A DNA stretch of 64,000 nt from Rodentibacter ratti (GTDB lineage: Bacteria > Pseudomonadota > Gammaproteobacteria > Enterobacterales > Pasteurellaceae). The notes beneath the pieces were generated by a model. It did not search any database. It was not told the origin of the DNA and saw nothing but the letters and a program-made list of their open reading frames with translations. The translations under genes and the position numbers were made by a program. Shown in pieces: positions 49,322 to 57,716 of this stretch; the stretch's first letter is position 1; every line of letters begins with the position of its first letter. The stretch is from NCBI RefSeq assembly GCF_002000485.1, contig NZ_MLAJ01000002.1, forward strand, positions 124,001 to 188,000, read 5' to 3'.

Positions 49322-50419
49322 TTACTGCTCTAATAATATACTAACAATCTTCTTACTTGCAGTACCATCACCATATGGATTACTTGCTTGGGACATTTTA
49401 TTATATTCATTAGAATTTTTTAATAATAAAGTAAAATTCTGGTAAATAGAATTTTCTTCTGTTCCAACCAATTTTAATGTTCCTGCTTCTATTCCTTCTG
49501 GTCTTTCTGTAGTATCACGCATCACTAAGACGGGCTTTCCTAAAGAAGGAGCTTCTTCCTGTATACCGCCTGAATCAGTTAAAATTAAATAACTTTTATT
49601 TAGGAAATTATGAAAATCTATTACTTCTAACGGTTCTATAATTTTGATACGCGAGTCCGCTCCCAAAATTTTATTCGCGACTTCCCGTACTTTAGGATTT
49701 TTATGAATTGGATAGATCGCCTTTACATCTTCGTTTTCATCCAGAACTCTTTTTATCGCTCTAAACATATTTTCCATTGGTTTCCCTAAATTCTCACGTC
49801 TATGCGCTGTTATCATTATTAATTTTGAAGAATTTACCCAATCTAAATATGGATGTGAATAATCATCTTTGATTGTGGTTTGTAATGCATCTATTGCTGT
49901 ATTTCCCGTCACAAAAATTGTGTGTTCTTTCTTTCCTTCATTAAGTAAATTCTGCTTCGATATTTTCGTAGGTGCGAAATTATAGTCCGCAATAATAGAA
50001 ACAGCTTGGCGATTAAACTCTTCAGGGAAAGGACTATGTAAATCATAAGTTCGTAGCCCCGCTTCTACATGCCCTACCTTAATTCCTAAATAAAATGCAG
50101 CTAAAGAAGTTGCAAAAGTTGTTGTAGTATCACCATGAACAAGAACAATATCAGGTTGCTCTTTTTCTAATACTCGTTTTAATTTTTCTAGAATATCTGT
50201 TGTAATAGTAAAGAGACTTTGATTATCCCTCATTATTGATAAATCATAATCAGGAATTACAGAAAATATATCCAATACTTGTTGTAACATTTCTCTATGC
50301 TGCCCTGTTACACAAACTACAGTTTCAATGCGATTTATGTTTTGCAGCTCTTTCACTAAAGGGCACATTTTTATTGCTTCTGGTCTCGTGCCAAAAACTA
50401 ACATTACTTTTCTTATCAT
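49322..50419 (-). CDS. wecB: UDP-N-acetylglucosamine 2-epimerase (non-hydrolysing)
   Basis: Interconverts UDP-GlcNAc and UDP-ManNAc. 365 residues: VMLVFGTRPEAIKMCPLVKE at the N terminus, VCVTGQHREMLQQVLDIF, VHGDTTTTFATSLAAFYLG, HVEAGLRTYDLHSPFPEEFN, ITAHRRENLGKPMENMFRAI and TDSGGIQEEAPSLGKPVLVM. All expected substrate-binding residues look intact. WecC, which would oxidise ManNAc to ManNAcA, is not in the cluster, so ManNAc itself or another product may enter the glycan. Confidence 0.95.
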   Translation of the reverse strand: MIRKVMLVFGTRPEAIKMCPLVKELQNINRIETVVCVTGQHREMLQQVLDIFSVIPDYDLSIMRDNQSLFTITTDILEKLKRVLEKEQPDIVLVHGDTTTTFATSLAAFYLGIKVGHVEAGLRTYDLHSPFPEEFNRQAVSIIADYNFAPTKISKQNLLNEGKKEHTIFVTGNTAIDALQTTIKDDYSHPYLDWVNSSKLIMITAHRRENLGKPMENMFRAIKRVLDENEDVKAIYPIHKNPKVREVANKILGADSRIKIIEPLEVIDFHNFLNKSYLILTDSGGIQEEAPSLGKPVLVMRDTTERPEGIEAGTLKLVGTEENSIYQNFTLLLKNSNEYNKMSQASNPYGDGTASKKIVSILLEQ

Positions 50420-50422
50420 TTT

Positions 50423-51538
50423 TTATATTCCTGATACTGATTTATAAGCCATTAACGTTTTCTCTGCAGCTTTTTCCCAAGTATATTCTTTAAAAATTCG
50501 TTCTTGTAATACTGAATTTTTTTCTTTGTTATAAGCCAAATCAACAGCTTGTCTAATACTCATCAAATCATCTGGCAAACAATAAAAAGCTTCTGAATCA
50601 AAATACTCTGTCGTAGTACCAATTTTACTAACAGCTAAATTGCATCCCATAACTGCAGCTTCTAAACTAACTAAGCCAGGAGTATCTAACCAACTTGGCA
50701 ATGCACTAACTCGACATACCTTAAACAATTGATATAATTCATCATTACTTATTTTCTCAATATATGTATAATTTGGGTTATTATCTATATATTGCTTAAC
50801 CTCACGAAAATACTCTTTAAAATTATCTGAAACTTGTCCAACAAGTACAACTTTATAATTAGAATTTTCTAATGCTTTTAACAAAGCTAATTGATTCTTT
50901 CTTGTTTCAATTCTTCCAACACAAATAATAGCATCTCTAAATTGTTCATACTTATAATTGTCTTCTTGTAGTAAAGATTTTTTGGCTACGTTAGCGTCAA
51001 TGGCATTAGGAACTACAATAAAATTACTGTAATTTGTGTTAAATGTTTCATTTAGCTTTTGCATTTCTAATAAAGCATTTGGCAAAAATATATCTACTTT
51101 TGATATAACTTCTTTTTGCATATTTACATATCCGACAAAAAAAAGGCTCTTAATAGCTTTATTCCATTTTTTTTCTTTTAAAAAACGAATTAATGCTTTC
51201 AAGCGCTCTATATTGTTTAAAGATAAATGGTTAGATAGTAGCCTTCTAATACCTTTTTGCCCTTTTTTTTCGAAATCCTCCATAGGCCAAAAAATTGTTG
51301 AAAGTACTATCTTCTTATTTTGTCTAATTGCATTATTTAATTGGATATATGTTTCATGAATTCTAGTGATATTTGTTAAATGTACAATATCATAGCTACT
51401 AAGATCTGGTTCTAATTCTAAGCTAATATCAACATGAACACCTAAATCTTCAAGATATTTTTTGGTTTTGGTTATTTGAATCGTATCCCCACCAGGCATA
51501 CTAAAGAAATTTTCACGACTCTGTATTAAAACTCGCAT
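50423..51538 (-). CDS. GT4-family glycosyltransferase
   Basis: 371 residues, GT-B fold. N terminus RVLIQSRENFFSMPGGDTIQ with the acceptor-side glycine loop. The C-terminal half has IICVGRIETRKNQLALLKAL and the nucleotide-sugar motif VSALPSWLDTPGLVSLEAAV (E-x7-E pattern partly visible as SLEAAVMG). It probably adds the second or third sugar of the repeat. Donor and linkage are unknown. It is AT-rich and sits 3 bases after wecB's upstream end, within the operon. Confidence 0.82.
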   Translation of the reverse strand: MRVLIQSRENFFSMPGGDTIQITKTKKYLEDLGVHVDISLELEPDLSSYDIVHLTNITRIHETYIQLNNAIRQNKKIVLSTIFWPMEDFEKKGQKGIRRLLSNHLSLNNIERLKALIRFLKEKKWNKAIKSLFFVGYVNMQKEVISKVDIFLPNALLEMQKLNETFNTNYSNFIVVPNAIDANVAKKSLLQEDNYKYEQFRDAIICVGRIETRKNQLALLKALENSNYKVVLVGQVSDNFKEYFREVKQYIDNNPNYTYIEKISNDELYQLFKVCRVSALPSWLDTPGLVSLEAAVMGCNLAVSKIGTTTEYFDSEAFYCLPDDLMSIRQAVDLAYNKEKNSVLQERIFKEYTWEKAAEKTLMAYKSVSGI

Positions 51539-51552
51539 ATAAAATCTAATTC

Positions 51553-52731
51553 CTAATTTCTATTCATAAAACAATTTTCATATTCACTTACAATGAATTC
51601 CCAAGAAAACTGTTCTTTAACTCTTGAAAACGCTTTAACCTGTAACTGATTAATTTCATCAGAATCCAAAGACTCTACGTTTTCAATAACCGCTGATAAA
51701 TTATCTTTCTTCCAATAAATTACAGAATCTTCCGCAACTTCACGGTTAAAACCAACATCAAGTAACAAATTTAGTTTTGTTGATGCTAAGGCTTCTAGTA
51801 AAGAAGGATTTGTACCTCCCACTTCATGCCCATGAAAATAAGCAAAAGCATTTTCTCGAATATATTTTAATAAGTTTTGATCATAAACGGTTCCAACAAA
51901 TTTGATTCGCGAATCTCGATCGAACTTAGTTTCTAACTTTAGTTTTTCGAAAAAACTATTTTGCTCTACATTAGTAATTAAAACAAAGTCTTTTTTACTT
52001 TTAGACTTAATAAAGTTTCTCAACATTGAGGCATAATTATTCTCAGGAACAAAACGTCCCACAACTAGATAATAACTATTTTCAGAAATGTTTTTCTCTT
52101 GAAACCATTTTCTTACTATTTCACTATCTGGTGAAAATATTGATTTACTTAAATCTGTTCCATAAGCAATATATGTAGTTTTAGGTTTATATTTTTTATA
52201 TTCACTCTGAATATATGACTCAATATTTTTACTATCACATACTAATAGATCTGCATGCTTTACCATGAGAGATTCAGAAAATTTCCAATATTTTCGTACA
52301 GGTAAACTCCATTTTTCTCTCAACCACTCATGCCCATCAGGATTAACAAGTAAACGTCCTCCAATAGATTTAATTTTTTTCTTGAAATAATGAATAAATG
52401 GTCCAATACGGCATGCAAGCACATAAAAATCAGGCGATACGTCATTATTCTTTATAGCAAACTTAATAGCTTTATTTAAAGCAGCAACATCATACCAAAT
52501 AGCCTTTGCTGGACCTATATTAGGCACATCAACACTAAAGCAAGTTGCTCCATTATGTTCAAAAATATCTTTTTTTATACCCGACTTTAATGAATTTTCT
52601 CGCATACATGCTACATAGTATTTAATATCCTTATTTTGTTGATATTCTGTTAATTTCTCAACAAAGGTTTCAAAGCCACCATAATTAGCAGGGATTCCTT
52701 TAGATCCAATAATGTACACATTCTTTTTCAT
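51553..52731 (-). CDS. WchF-like rhamnosyltransferase (DUF1972 + GT4)
   Basis: 392 residues. The N terminus VYIIGSKGIPANYGGFETFV, with GSKGIPANYGGFET, is the DUF1972 signature seen in streptococcal WchF/Cps2T beta-1,4-rhamnosyltransferases, followed by a GT4 domain (YYLVVGRFVPENNYASMLRN, HGHEVGGTNPSLLEALAS). rfbBADC in the same operon would supply dTDP-rhamnose, so rhamnose transfer to the first sugar is a reasonable inference. It follows wzz by 7 bases. Confidence 0.82.
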   Translation of the reverse strand: MKKNVYIIGSKGIPANYGGFETFVEKLTEYQQNKDIKYYVACMRENSLKSGIKKDIFEHNGATCFSVDVPNIGPAKAIWYDVAALNKAIKFAIKNNDVSPDFYVLACRIGPFIHYFKKKIKSIGGRLLVNPDGHEWLREKWSLPVRKYWKFSESLMVKHADLLVCDSKNIESYIQSEYKKYKPKTTYIAYGTDLSKSIFSPDSEIVRKWFQEKNISENSYYLVVGRFVPENNYASMLRNFIKSKSKKDFVLITNVEQNSFFEKLKLETKFDRDSRIKFVGTVYDQNLLKYIRENAFAYFHGHEVGGTNPSLLEALASTKLNLLLDVGFNREVAEDSVIYWKKDNLSAVIENVESLDSDEINQLQVKAFSRVKEQFSWEFIVSEYENCFMNRN

Positions 52732-52738
52732 AATATAC

Positions 52739-53851
52739 CTATCTGTTTTGTTTAAATAAGTAGGATATTATAATAGATAAAACGGATAAAACTGACCCCA
52801 AAATAAATCCAATTACAAGAATTAAGGCTTTCTTAGGTTTATCTTTTATCACTGGATAATCAGGACTTGCCTGATAACTAAATGCGCTAGCCTTCGACTC
52901 TTTGGCTTTAGTTAGTAATGGCTTCAAATCTTTTAATAACTCAGAAACTTGATAATATCTCGGTGGATAAACCACACCTTTTTGTGTAATAACGTCAATT
53001 TGTGCTTGTAAATATTTTTCACCAAGCATGAAAAGATAGGTACCATCACTTAATTTTGAATCTGAAAGTGGTACTTTGGTTTCCGACATCGAAATAGCTT
53101 GCAAAGCTGCCTCATTATTAGCGGAACCGAAAGATTTTGAATATTCTTTAATTCCTGCCTCTTTCGCAATATTTAGCGCATTAGTTAAATTTTCTAATTG
53201 AACTTTGCGCTGAATAGTTAAATCGCGCTCAAACTTTATTTTTTCATAGTTTAAATCAGAAATAATCTCACCTAAATTAATAACAAAATTCTCTAACTCC
53301 AATTGGTATGCAGATTGGTTAGTAAAAGAAATAAATTGTTGTAATGTATCTTGTGCATTTGTCGCTGTTTCTGCAGAAAAACTGATTCTACGCCCTAATA
53401 AATCAGGCTCTTTTTTAGGATCTGGCTTCACTACAGTAATCTTAGTAACTAAATCTGCCAAAATAGCTCTCGCAAATTCTTCATCTTTTCCTTCAGTCAG
53501 AGATTTATATAAATTAGATTGTCCAAAGAACTTTCTACGCTCATCTAGAGATTCAGATAACAAGTTGAATTTACCAAATAAACTACCTGTTAATGCATTA
53601 GCATCAAACTCACTACCTAAAATACGTGAATATTCTTTTCGAATATTAAAATAAGTCCCTAAATCGGTTATTTTAGGTGCAATCACTTCCGCTTTAGAAG
53701 TCCATTGCTCTTTCGCAGTAAATGCATACACACCTGCAATTAGGGTACATACGAATGCAGAAAGGATAATCCAAATTTTTTTATTCCATAAAACTTTAAT
53801 TAATTCAATGAGATCAATCTCATCATTATTAGCTGCATTTGTATTATTCAC
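52739..53851 (-). CDS. wzz: Wzz-type chain length determinant
   Basis: Inner-membrane protein that sets the number of repeats polymerised by Wzy. I use a GTG start at 53851 (370 residues), with GAGGA 7 bases upstream and MNNTNAANNDEIDLIELIKV as N terminus; the frame is open 44 codons further upstream but those residues do not fit the family. TM1 is at about 22-44 (KKIWIILSAFVCTLIAGVYA), a large periplasmic helical domain follows with long coiled-coil-like segments, and TM2 is near the C terminus (KKALILVIGFILGSVLSVLS). It is the first gene of the operon and neighbour of glnA, as in H. influenzae. Confidence 0.9.
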   Translation of the reverse strand: MNNTNAANNDEIDLIELIKVLWNKKIWIILSAFVCTLIAGVYAFTAKEQWTSKAEVIAPKITDLGTYFNIRKEYSRILGSEFDANALTGSLFGKFNLLSESLDERRKFFGQSNLYKSLTEGKDEEFARAILADLVTKITVVKPDPKKEPDLLGRRISFSAETATNAQDTLQQFISFTNQSAYQLELENFVINLGEIISDLNYEKIKFERDLTIQRKVQLENLTNALNIAKEAGIKEYSKSFGSANNEAALQAISMSETKVPLSDSKLSDGTYLFMLGEKYLQAQIDVITQKGVVYPPRYYQVSELLKDLKPLLTKAKESKASAFSYQASPDYPVIKDKPKKALILVIGFILGSVLSVLSIIISYLFKQNR

Positions 53852-53959
53852 TATAAAATCCTCAATGCTTATTCCATAAATATTAAACGGATATTCTAGG
53901 CGATATTCTCCCCTTTCACAAGGATAAAGAATGTAAATAGATGTAAATACAAAAGAAAA

Positions 53960-53985
53960 AAGTGCGGTCAAAATCAACCGCACTT
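53960..53985 (-). terminator. USS-pair terminator of glnA
   Basis: AAGTGCGGT (53960-53968) pairs with ACCGCACTT (53977-53985), extended by one T/A-poor step and flanked by AAAAA and TTCTCT. On the minus strand a T run (TTTTTTC) follows the stem. It starts 32 bases after the glnA stop and before wzz. Confidence 0.88.
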
Positions 53986-54017
53986 TCTCTGTTTGGTATC
54001 ACTTGCTCTAGATAAAA

Positions 54018-55436
54018 TTACGCATAGTACATCTCAAACTCCACTGGGTGTGGGGTCATATTTAAGCGTTCTACTTCTTTGCGTTTAATACCGATGAAGG
54101 CTTCTACAAATTCTTTGCTGAAGACATTACCTTGGGTTAAGAATTCGTAGTCTTTCTCTAAAGCATTCAAGGCCTCTTCTAATGATCCTGCCACTGCTGG
54201 AATATCTTTAAGTTCTTCCGGTGGTAAATCATAAAGATTTTTATCCATCGCATCGCCCGGGTGAATTTTATTCACAATGCCATCTAATCCCGCCATTAAT
54301 AAAGCAGCAAATGCAAGATATGGGTTTGCCATTGGATCAGGGAAACGGGCTTCAATACGGATCGCTTTCGGGCTTGTCACCGCAGGAATTCGGATTGAAG
54401 CGGAGCGGTTGCTTGCTGAATAAGCCAATAACACCGGCGCTTCATAACCCGGTACTAAGCGTTTATAAGAGTTGGTGCTTGGGTTGGTGAAGGCGTTTAA
54501 TGCTTTAGCGTGTTTAATGATACCGCCAATATAATAAAGAGCAGTTTCAGAAAGACCGGCATATTTATCGCCTTGGAAAATATTTTTTCCCTCTTTGCTT
54601 AATGACATATTACAGTGCATACCTGAACCATTGTCACCGGTAATCGGTTTCGGCATAAAACAGGCGGTTTTACCGTGTTCAAGCGCGACATTTTGCACCA
54701 CATATTTATAGATTTGGGTTTCATCCGCTTTTAAAGTTAAGCTATTGAATTTTGTAGCAATTTCGTTTTGACCCGCCGTTGCCACCTCATGGTGATGAGC
54801 CTCAATAACCAACCCCATTTCTTCTAAAAGTAAGCACATTTCAGAGCGAATGTCGTGTGCGCTATCAATGGGCGCAACGGCACAATAACCGCCTTTTTTA
54901 AGTGGGCGGTAAGCATTATTCCCCCCCTCATATTTTTTGTTGGTATTCCATGCGGCTTCCACATCATCAACGGAAAAGGAAGCACGGTTCATAGAAACAT
55001 CAAAACGCACATCATCAAATAAGAAGAATTCAGGTTCAGGACCAAAAAATGCTTGATCGGCAATACCGGTAGAACGCATATAATTTTCAGCACGAATGGC
55101 AATAGAACGAGGATCGCGATCATAACTTTGCATCGTGGTCGGTTCATACACACTACAACGAAGAGAAAGAGTCGGGATTTGCGCAAATGGATCAACAACG
55201 GCGGTTTCAGCCATTGGCATTAAAAGCATATCGGCTTTATTGATGGTTTTCCAACCTTCTACGGATGAACCGTCGAACATTTTACCGTCTTCAAACATAT
55301 CTTCATCCACAAGATTAACCGGAATGGATACACCGTGTTCTTTGCCTTTAATATCAGTAAATCGAAGAAGCACGAATTTAATATCATTTTCTTCAATAAG
55401 TTTAAATACATTAGCGATGGCATTTGCGTTTGACAT
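54018..55436 (-). CDS. glnA: Glutamine synthetase type I
   Basis: ATP-dependent synthesis of glutamine from glutamate and ammonia, dodecameric. 472 residues. Metal and substrate motifs: [50 protein letters not shown] and [20 protein letters not shown]. The adenylylation Tyr is present in [10 protein letters not shown], so control by GlnE is possible. NtrBC genes do not follow; the polysaccharide operon does. Divergent from typA, an arrangement shared with E. coli (glnA/bipA). Confidence 0.98.
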   Translation of the reverse strand: MSNANAIANVFKLIEENDIKFVLLRFTDIKGKEHGVSIPVNLVDEDMFEDGKMFDGSSVEGWKTINKADMLLMPMAETAVVDPFAQIPTLSLRCSVYEPTTMQSYDRDPRSIAIRAENYMRSTGIADQAFFGPEPEFFLFDDVRFDVSMNRASFSVDDVEAAWNTNKKYEGGNNAYRPLKKGGYCAVAPIDSAHDIRSEMCLLLEEMGLVIEAHHHEVATAGQNEIATKFNSLTLKADETQIYKYVVQNVALEHGKTACFMPKPITGDNGSGMHCNMSLSKEGKNIFQGDKYAGLSETALYYIGGIIKHAKALNAFTNPSTNSYKRLVPGYEAPVLLAYSASNRSASIRIPAVTSPKAIRIEARFPDPMANPYLAFAALLMAGLDGIVNKIHPGDAMDKNLYDLPPEELKDIPAVAGSLEEALNALEKDYEFLTQGNVFSKEFVEAFIGIKRKEVERLNMTPHPVEFEMYYA

Positions 55437-55608
55437 AGTAAGTCCTCTATTTTGCAGGGTAAGGATTATTAAAAATAGGGCACATTATAGCCTAATCCCT
55501 AGCGCTTTTCATTGGATTTATTTTTCTTATTTAACATAGCGGGCAATATAAAAGTCATGTATAATTCCCGCCCTTTCGTGCCAAAAATAGGGGCAATTTA
55601 CCGCGTAG

Positions 55609-55690
55609 GGGGTGTGAATTGCCTGCAACCCACGCACGAAAACAGCAGACCTTTTAATTAATTCGTGCGTGAAACCCTGTTTCATACCCC
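55609..55690 (+). ncRNA. Candidate structured leader RNA of typA
   Basis: Two nested stems: GGGGTGTGAA (55609-55618) with TTCATACCCC (55681-55690), one G-U pair, enclosing CACGCACGAA (55631-55640) with TTCGTGCGTG (55662-55671). An alternative stem GGCAATT (55592-55598) with AATTGCC (55617-55623) would compete with the outer one. It lies 25-106 bases upstream of the typA start. A 34-codon ORF (55557-55661) runs through it. I do not recognise it as a known RNA family. Confidence 0.45.
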
Positions 55691-55714
55691 TTACATAACC
55701 TATTCAGATAAGCA

Positions 55715-57565
55715 ATGACAAACAAAATTGATATTAACAAACTGCGCAATATTGCGATTATCGCGCACGTTGACCATGGTAAAACCACACTTGTAGATAA
55801 ACTTCTTCAACAATCCGGTACTTTTGAAGCAACACGTGGCGATATCGACGAGCGAGTGATGGATTCCAATGATCTGGAAAAAGAACGTGGTATTACGATT
55901 CTTGCCAAAAACACAGCGATTAACTGGAACGATTACCGTATCAATATCGTTGATACCCCGGGGCACGCTGACTTTGGCGGTGAAGTAGAACGTGTGCTTT
56001 CTATGGTCGATTCCGTGCTTTTAGTCGTAGATGCCTTTGATGGTCCGATGCCGCAAACCCGTTTTGTTACCCAAAAAGCCTTCGCCCACGGATTAAAACC
56101 GATTGTTGTCATCAACAAAGTTGACCGTCCGGGTGCCCGCCCTGATTGGGTAGTGGATCAAGTCTTCGATCTCTTTGTCAACCTTGGGGCAACCGACGAG
56201 CAATTAGATTTCCCGATTATTTATGCTTCCGCATTAAATGGCGTGGCAGGTTTAGAACATGAAGAATTGGCAGAAGATATGACTCCATTATTTGAAGCCA
56301 TTGTTAAACATGTTGAACCCCCAAAAGTGGAATTAGATGCGCCATTCCAAATGCAAATTTCCCAATTGGATTACAACAGTTATGTAGGGGTAATTGGTAT
56401 CGGTCGCATTAAACGTGGTGCGGTTAAACCAAATCAACCGGTCGCTATCATTAATAGCGAAGGCAAAACCCGTCAAGGACGTGTGGGACAAGTGCTTGGT
56501 CACCTCGGTTTACAGCGTTATGAAGAAGAAATGGCCTATGCAGGCGACATCGTGGCTATCACCGGTTTAGGCGAGCTCAATATTTCCGATACCATTTGCG
56601 ATATCAATGCCGTTGAAGCACTGCCTTCATTAACTGTTGATGAGCCGACTGTGACCATGTTCTTCTGCGTCAATACTTCGCCATTTGCCGGTCAAGAAGG
56701 AAAATATGTCACTTCACGTCAAATTCTTGAACGTTTAAATAAAGAATTGGTACACAACGTAGCATTGCGCGTGGAAGAAACACCGAACCCGGATGAGTTC
56801 CGTGTATCCGGCCGAGGCGAATTACATCTTTCAGTATTAATTGAAAATATGCGTCGTGAGGGTTATGAGCTTGCTGTTTCCCGTCCAAAAGTGATTTATC
56901 GTGAAATTGATGGCAAAAAACAAGAACCTTATGAGCAAGTGACCATTGATGTGGAAGAACAACACCAAGGTTCTGTGATGGAGGCCTTGGGTATCCGCAA
57001 AGGTGAAGTACGTGATATGTTACCGGACGGCAAAGGCCGTGTTCGTTTAGAATACATCATCCCAAGTCGTGGGTTAATCGGTTTCCGTGGCGAATTTATG
57101 ACGATGACTTCCGGCACCGGTTTACTGTACTCCAGTTTTAGTCATTATGATGACATCAAAGGCGGAGAAATCGGTCAGCGTAAAAATGGGGTGTTAATTT
57201 CTAACGCAACAGGTAAAGCCCTTGCCTATGCTTTATTTGGTTTACAAGAACGAGGCAAATTAATGATTGATGCCAACGTAGAAGTCTATGAAGGGCAGAT
57301 CATTGGTATCCATAGCCGTTCAAACGATTTAACCGTCAACTGCTTACAAGGTAAAAAACTCACCAATATGCGCGCCTCGGGCAAAGATGATGCTATTGTG
57401 CTCACCACACCGGTGAAATTTAGTCTCGAACAAGCCATTGAATTTATTGATGACGATGAATTGGTGGAAGTCACCCCTGAATCGATCCGTATCCGTAAAA
57501 AACTTCTAACGGAAAACGATCGCAAACGGGCAAATCGTACAACAACCAGTACTAGCACCCACTAA
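55715..57565 (+). CDS. typA: Ribosome-associated GTPase TypA/BipA
   Basis: Translational GTPase linked to 50S assembly and stress or cold growth. 616 residues. G domain: [56 protein letters not shown] and [11 protein letters not shown]. The C-terminal half has domains like EF-G III and V plus the BipA-specific domain ([20 protein letters not shown]). No clear Shine-Dalgarno precedes the ATG at 55715 (AGATAAGCAATG). The unusual leader may control expression. A strong terminator follows. Confidence 0.97.
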   Translation: MTNKIDINKLRNIAIIAHVDHGKTTLVDKLLQQSGTFEATRGDIDERVMDSNDLEKERGITILAKNTAINWNDYRINIVDTPGHADFGGEVERVLSMVDSVLLVVDAFDGPMPQTRFVTQKAFAHGLKPIVVINKVDRPGARPDWVVDQVFDLFVNLGATDEQLDFPIIYASALNGVAGLEHEELAEDMTPLFEAIVKHVEPPKVELDAPFQMQISQLDYNSYVGVIGIGRIKRGAVKPNQPVAIINSEGKTRQGRVGQVLGHLGLQRYEEEMAYAGDIVAITGLGELNISDTICDINAVEALPSLTVDEPTVTMFFCVNTSPFAGQEGKYVTSRQILERLNKELVHNVALRVEETPNPDEFRVSGRGELHLSVLIENMRREGYELAVSRPKVIYREIDGKKQEPYEQVTIDVEEQHQGSVMEALGIRKGEVRDMLPDGKGRVRLEYIIPSRGLIGFRGEFMTMTSGTGLLYSSFSHYDDIKGGEIGQRKNGVLISNATGKALAYALFGLQERGKLMIDANVEVYEGQIIGIHSRSNDLTVNCLQGKKLTNMRASGKDDAIVLTTPVKFSLEQAIEFIDDDELVEVTPESIRIRKKLLTENDRKRANRTTTSTSTH

Positions 57566-57566
57566 A

Positions 57567-57598
57567 CAAAAAATGGAATCAGCGATGATTCCATTTTT
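57567..57598. terminator. Terminator of typA
   Basis: AAAAAATGGAATCA (57567-57580) pairs perfectly with TGATTCCATTTTTT (57585-57598), 14-bp stem, GCGA loop. It starts 2 bases after the stop codon. Immediately followed by the second 106-bp element. Confidence 0.95.
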
Positions 57599-57606
57599 TA
57601 CATTGA

Positions 57607-57712
57607 AAGTGCGGTCACAAAAAACAACGTTTTTTGAACGTTGGCTTTGCCAACGGCACCGAAGGTGTGAATAAATCACTTTAGTGATTTATGAATAATT
57701 TTCACCGCACTT
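57607..57712. repeat. 106-bp compound USS-bounded structured element, copy B
   Basis: AAGTGCGGT (57607) and ACCGCACTT (ending 57712) enclose hairpins CAAAAAAC/GTTTTTTG, GTTGGC/GCCAAC, CACC/GGTG and ATAAATCAC/GTGATTTAT. Same length and hairpin order as copy A at 22598-22703, with several paired positions changed on both sides of the stem. It lies between convergent typA and alaA; the T run beyond it can serve the alaA transcript. Confidence 0.85.
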
Positions 57713-57716
57713 TTTC

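Noticed and set aside
52739-53959. RfaH ops/JUMPstart element ahead of the polysaccharide operon
   Set aside because: No GGCGGTAG-like sequence found in the region upstream of wzz.
53852-53983. 44-codon extension at the start of Wzz
   Set aside because: The residues do not resemble Wzz proteins, whereas GTG 53851 has a GAGGA site 7 bases upstream and gives a normal N terminus.
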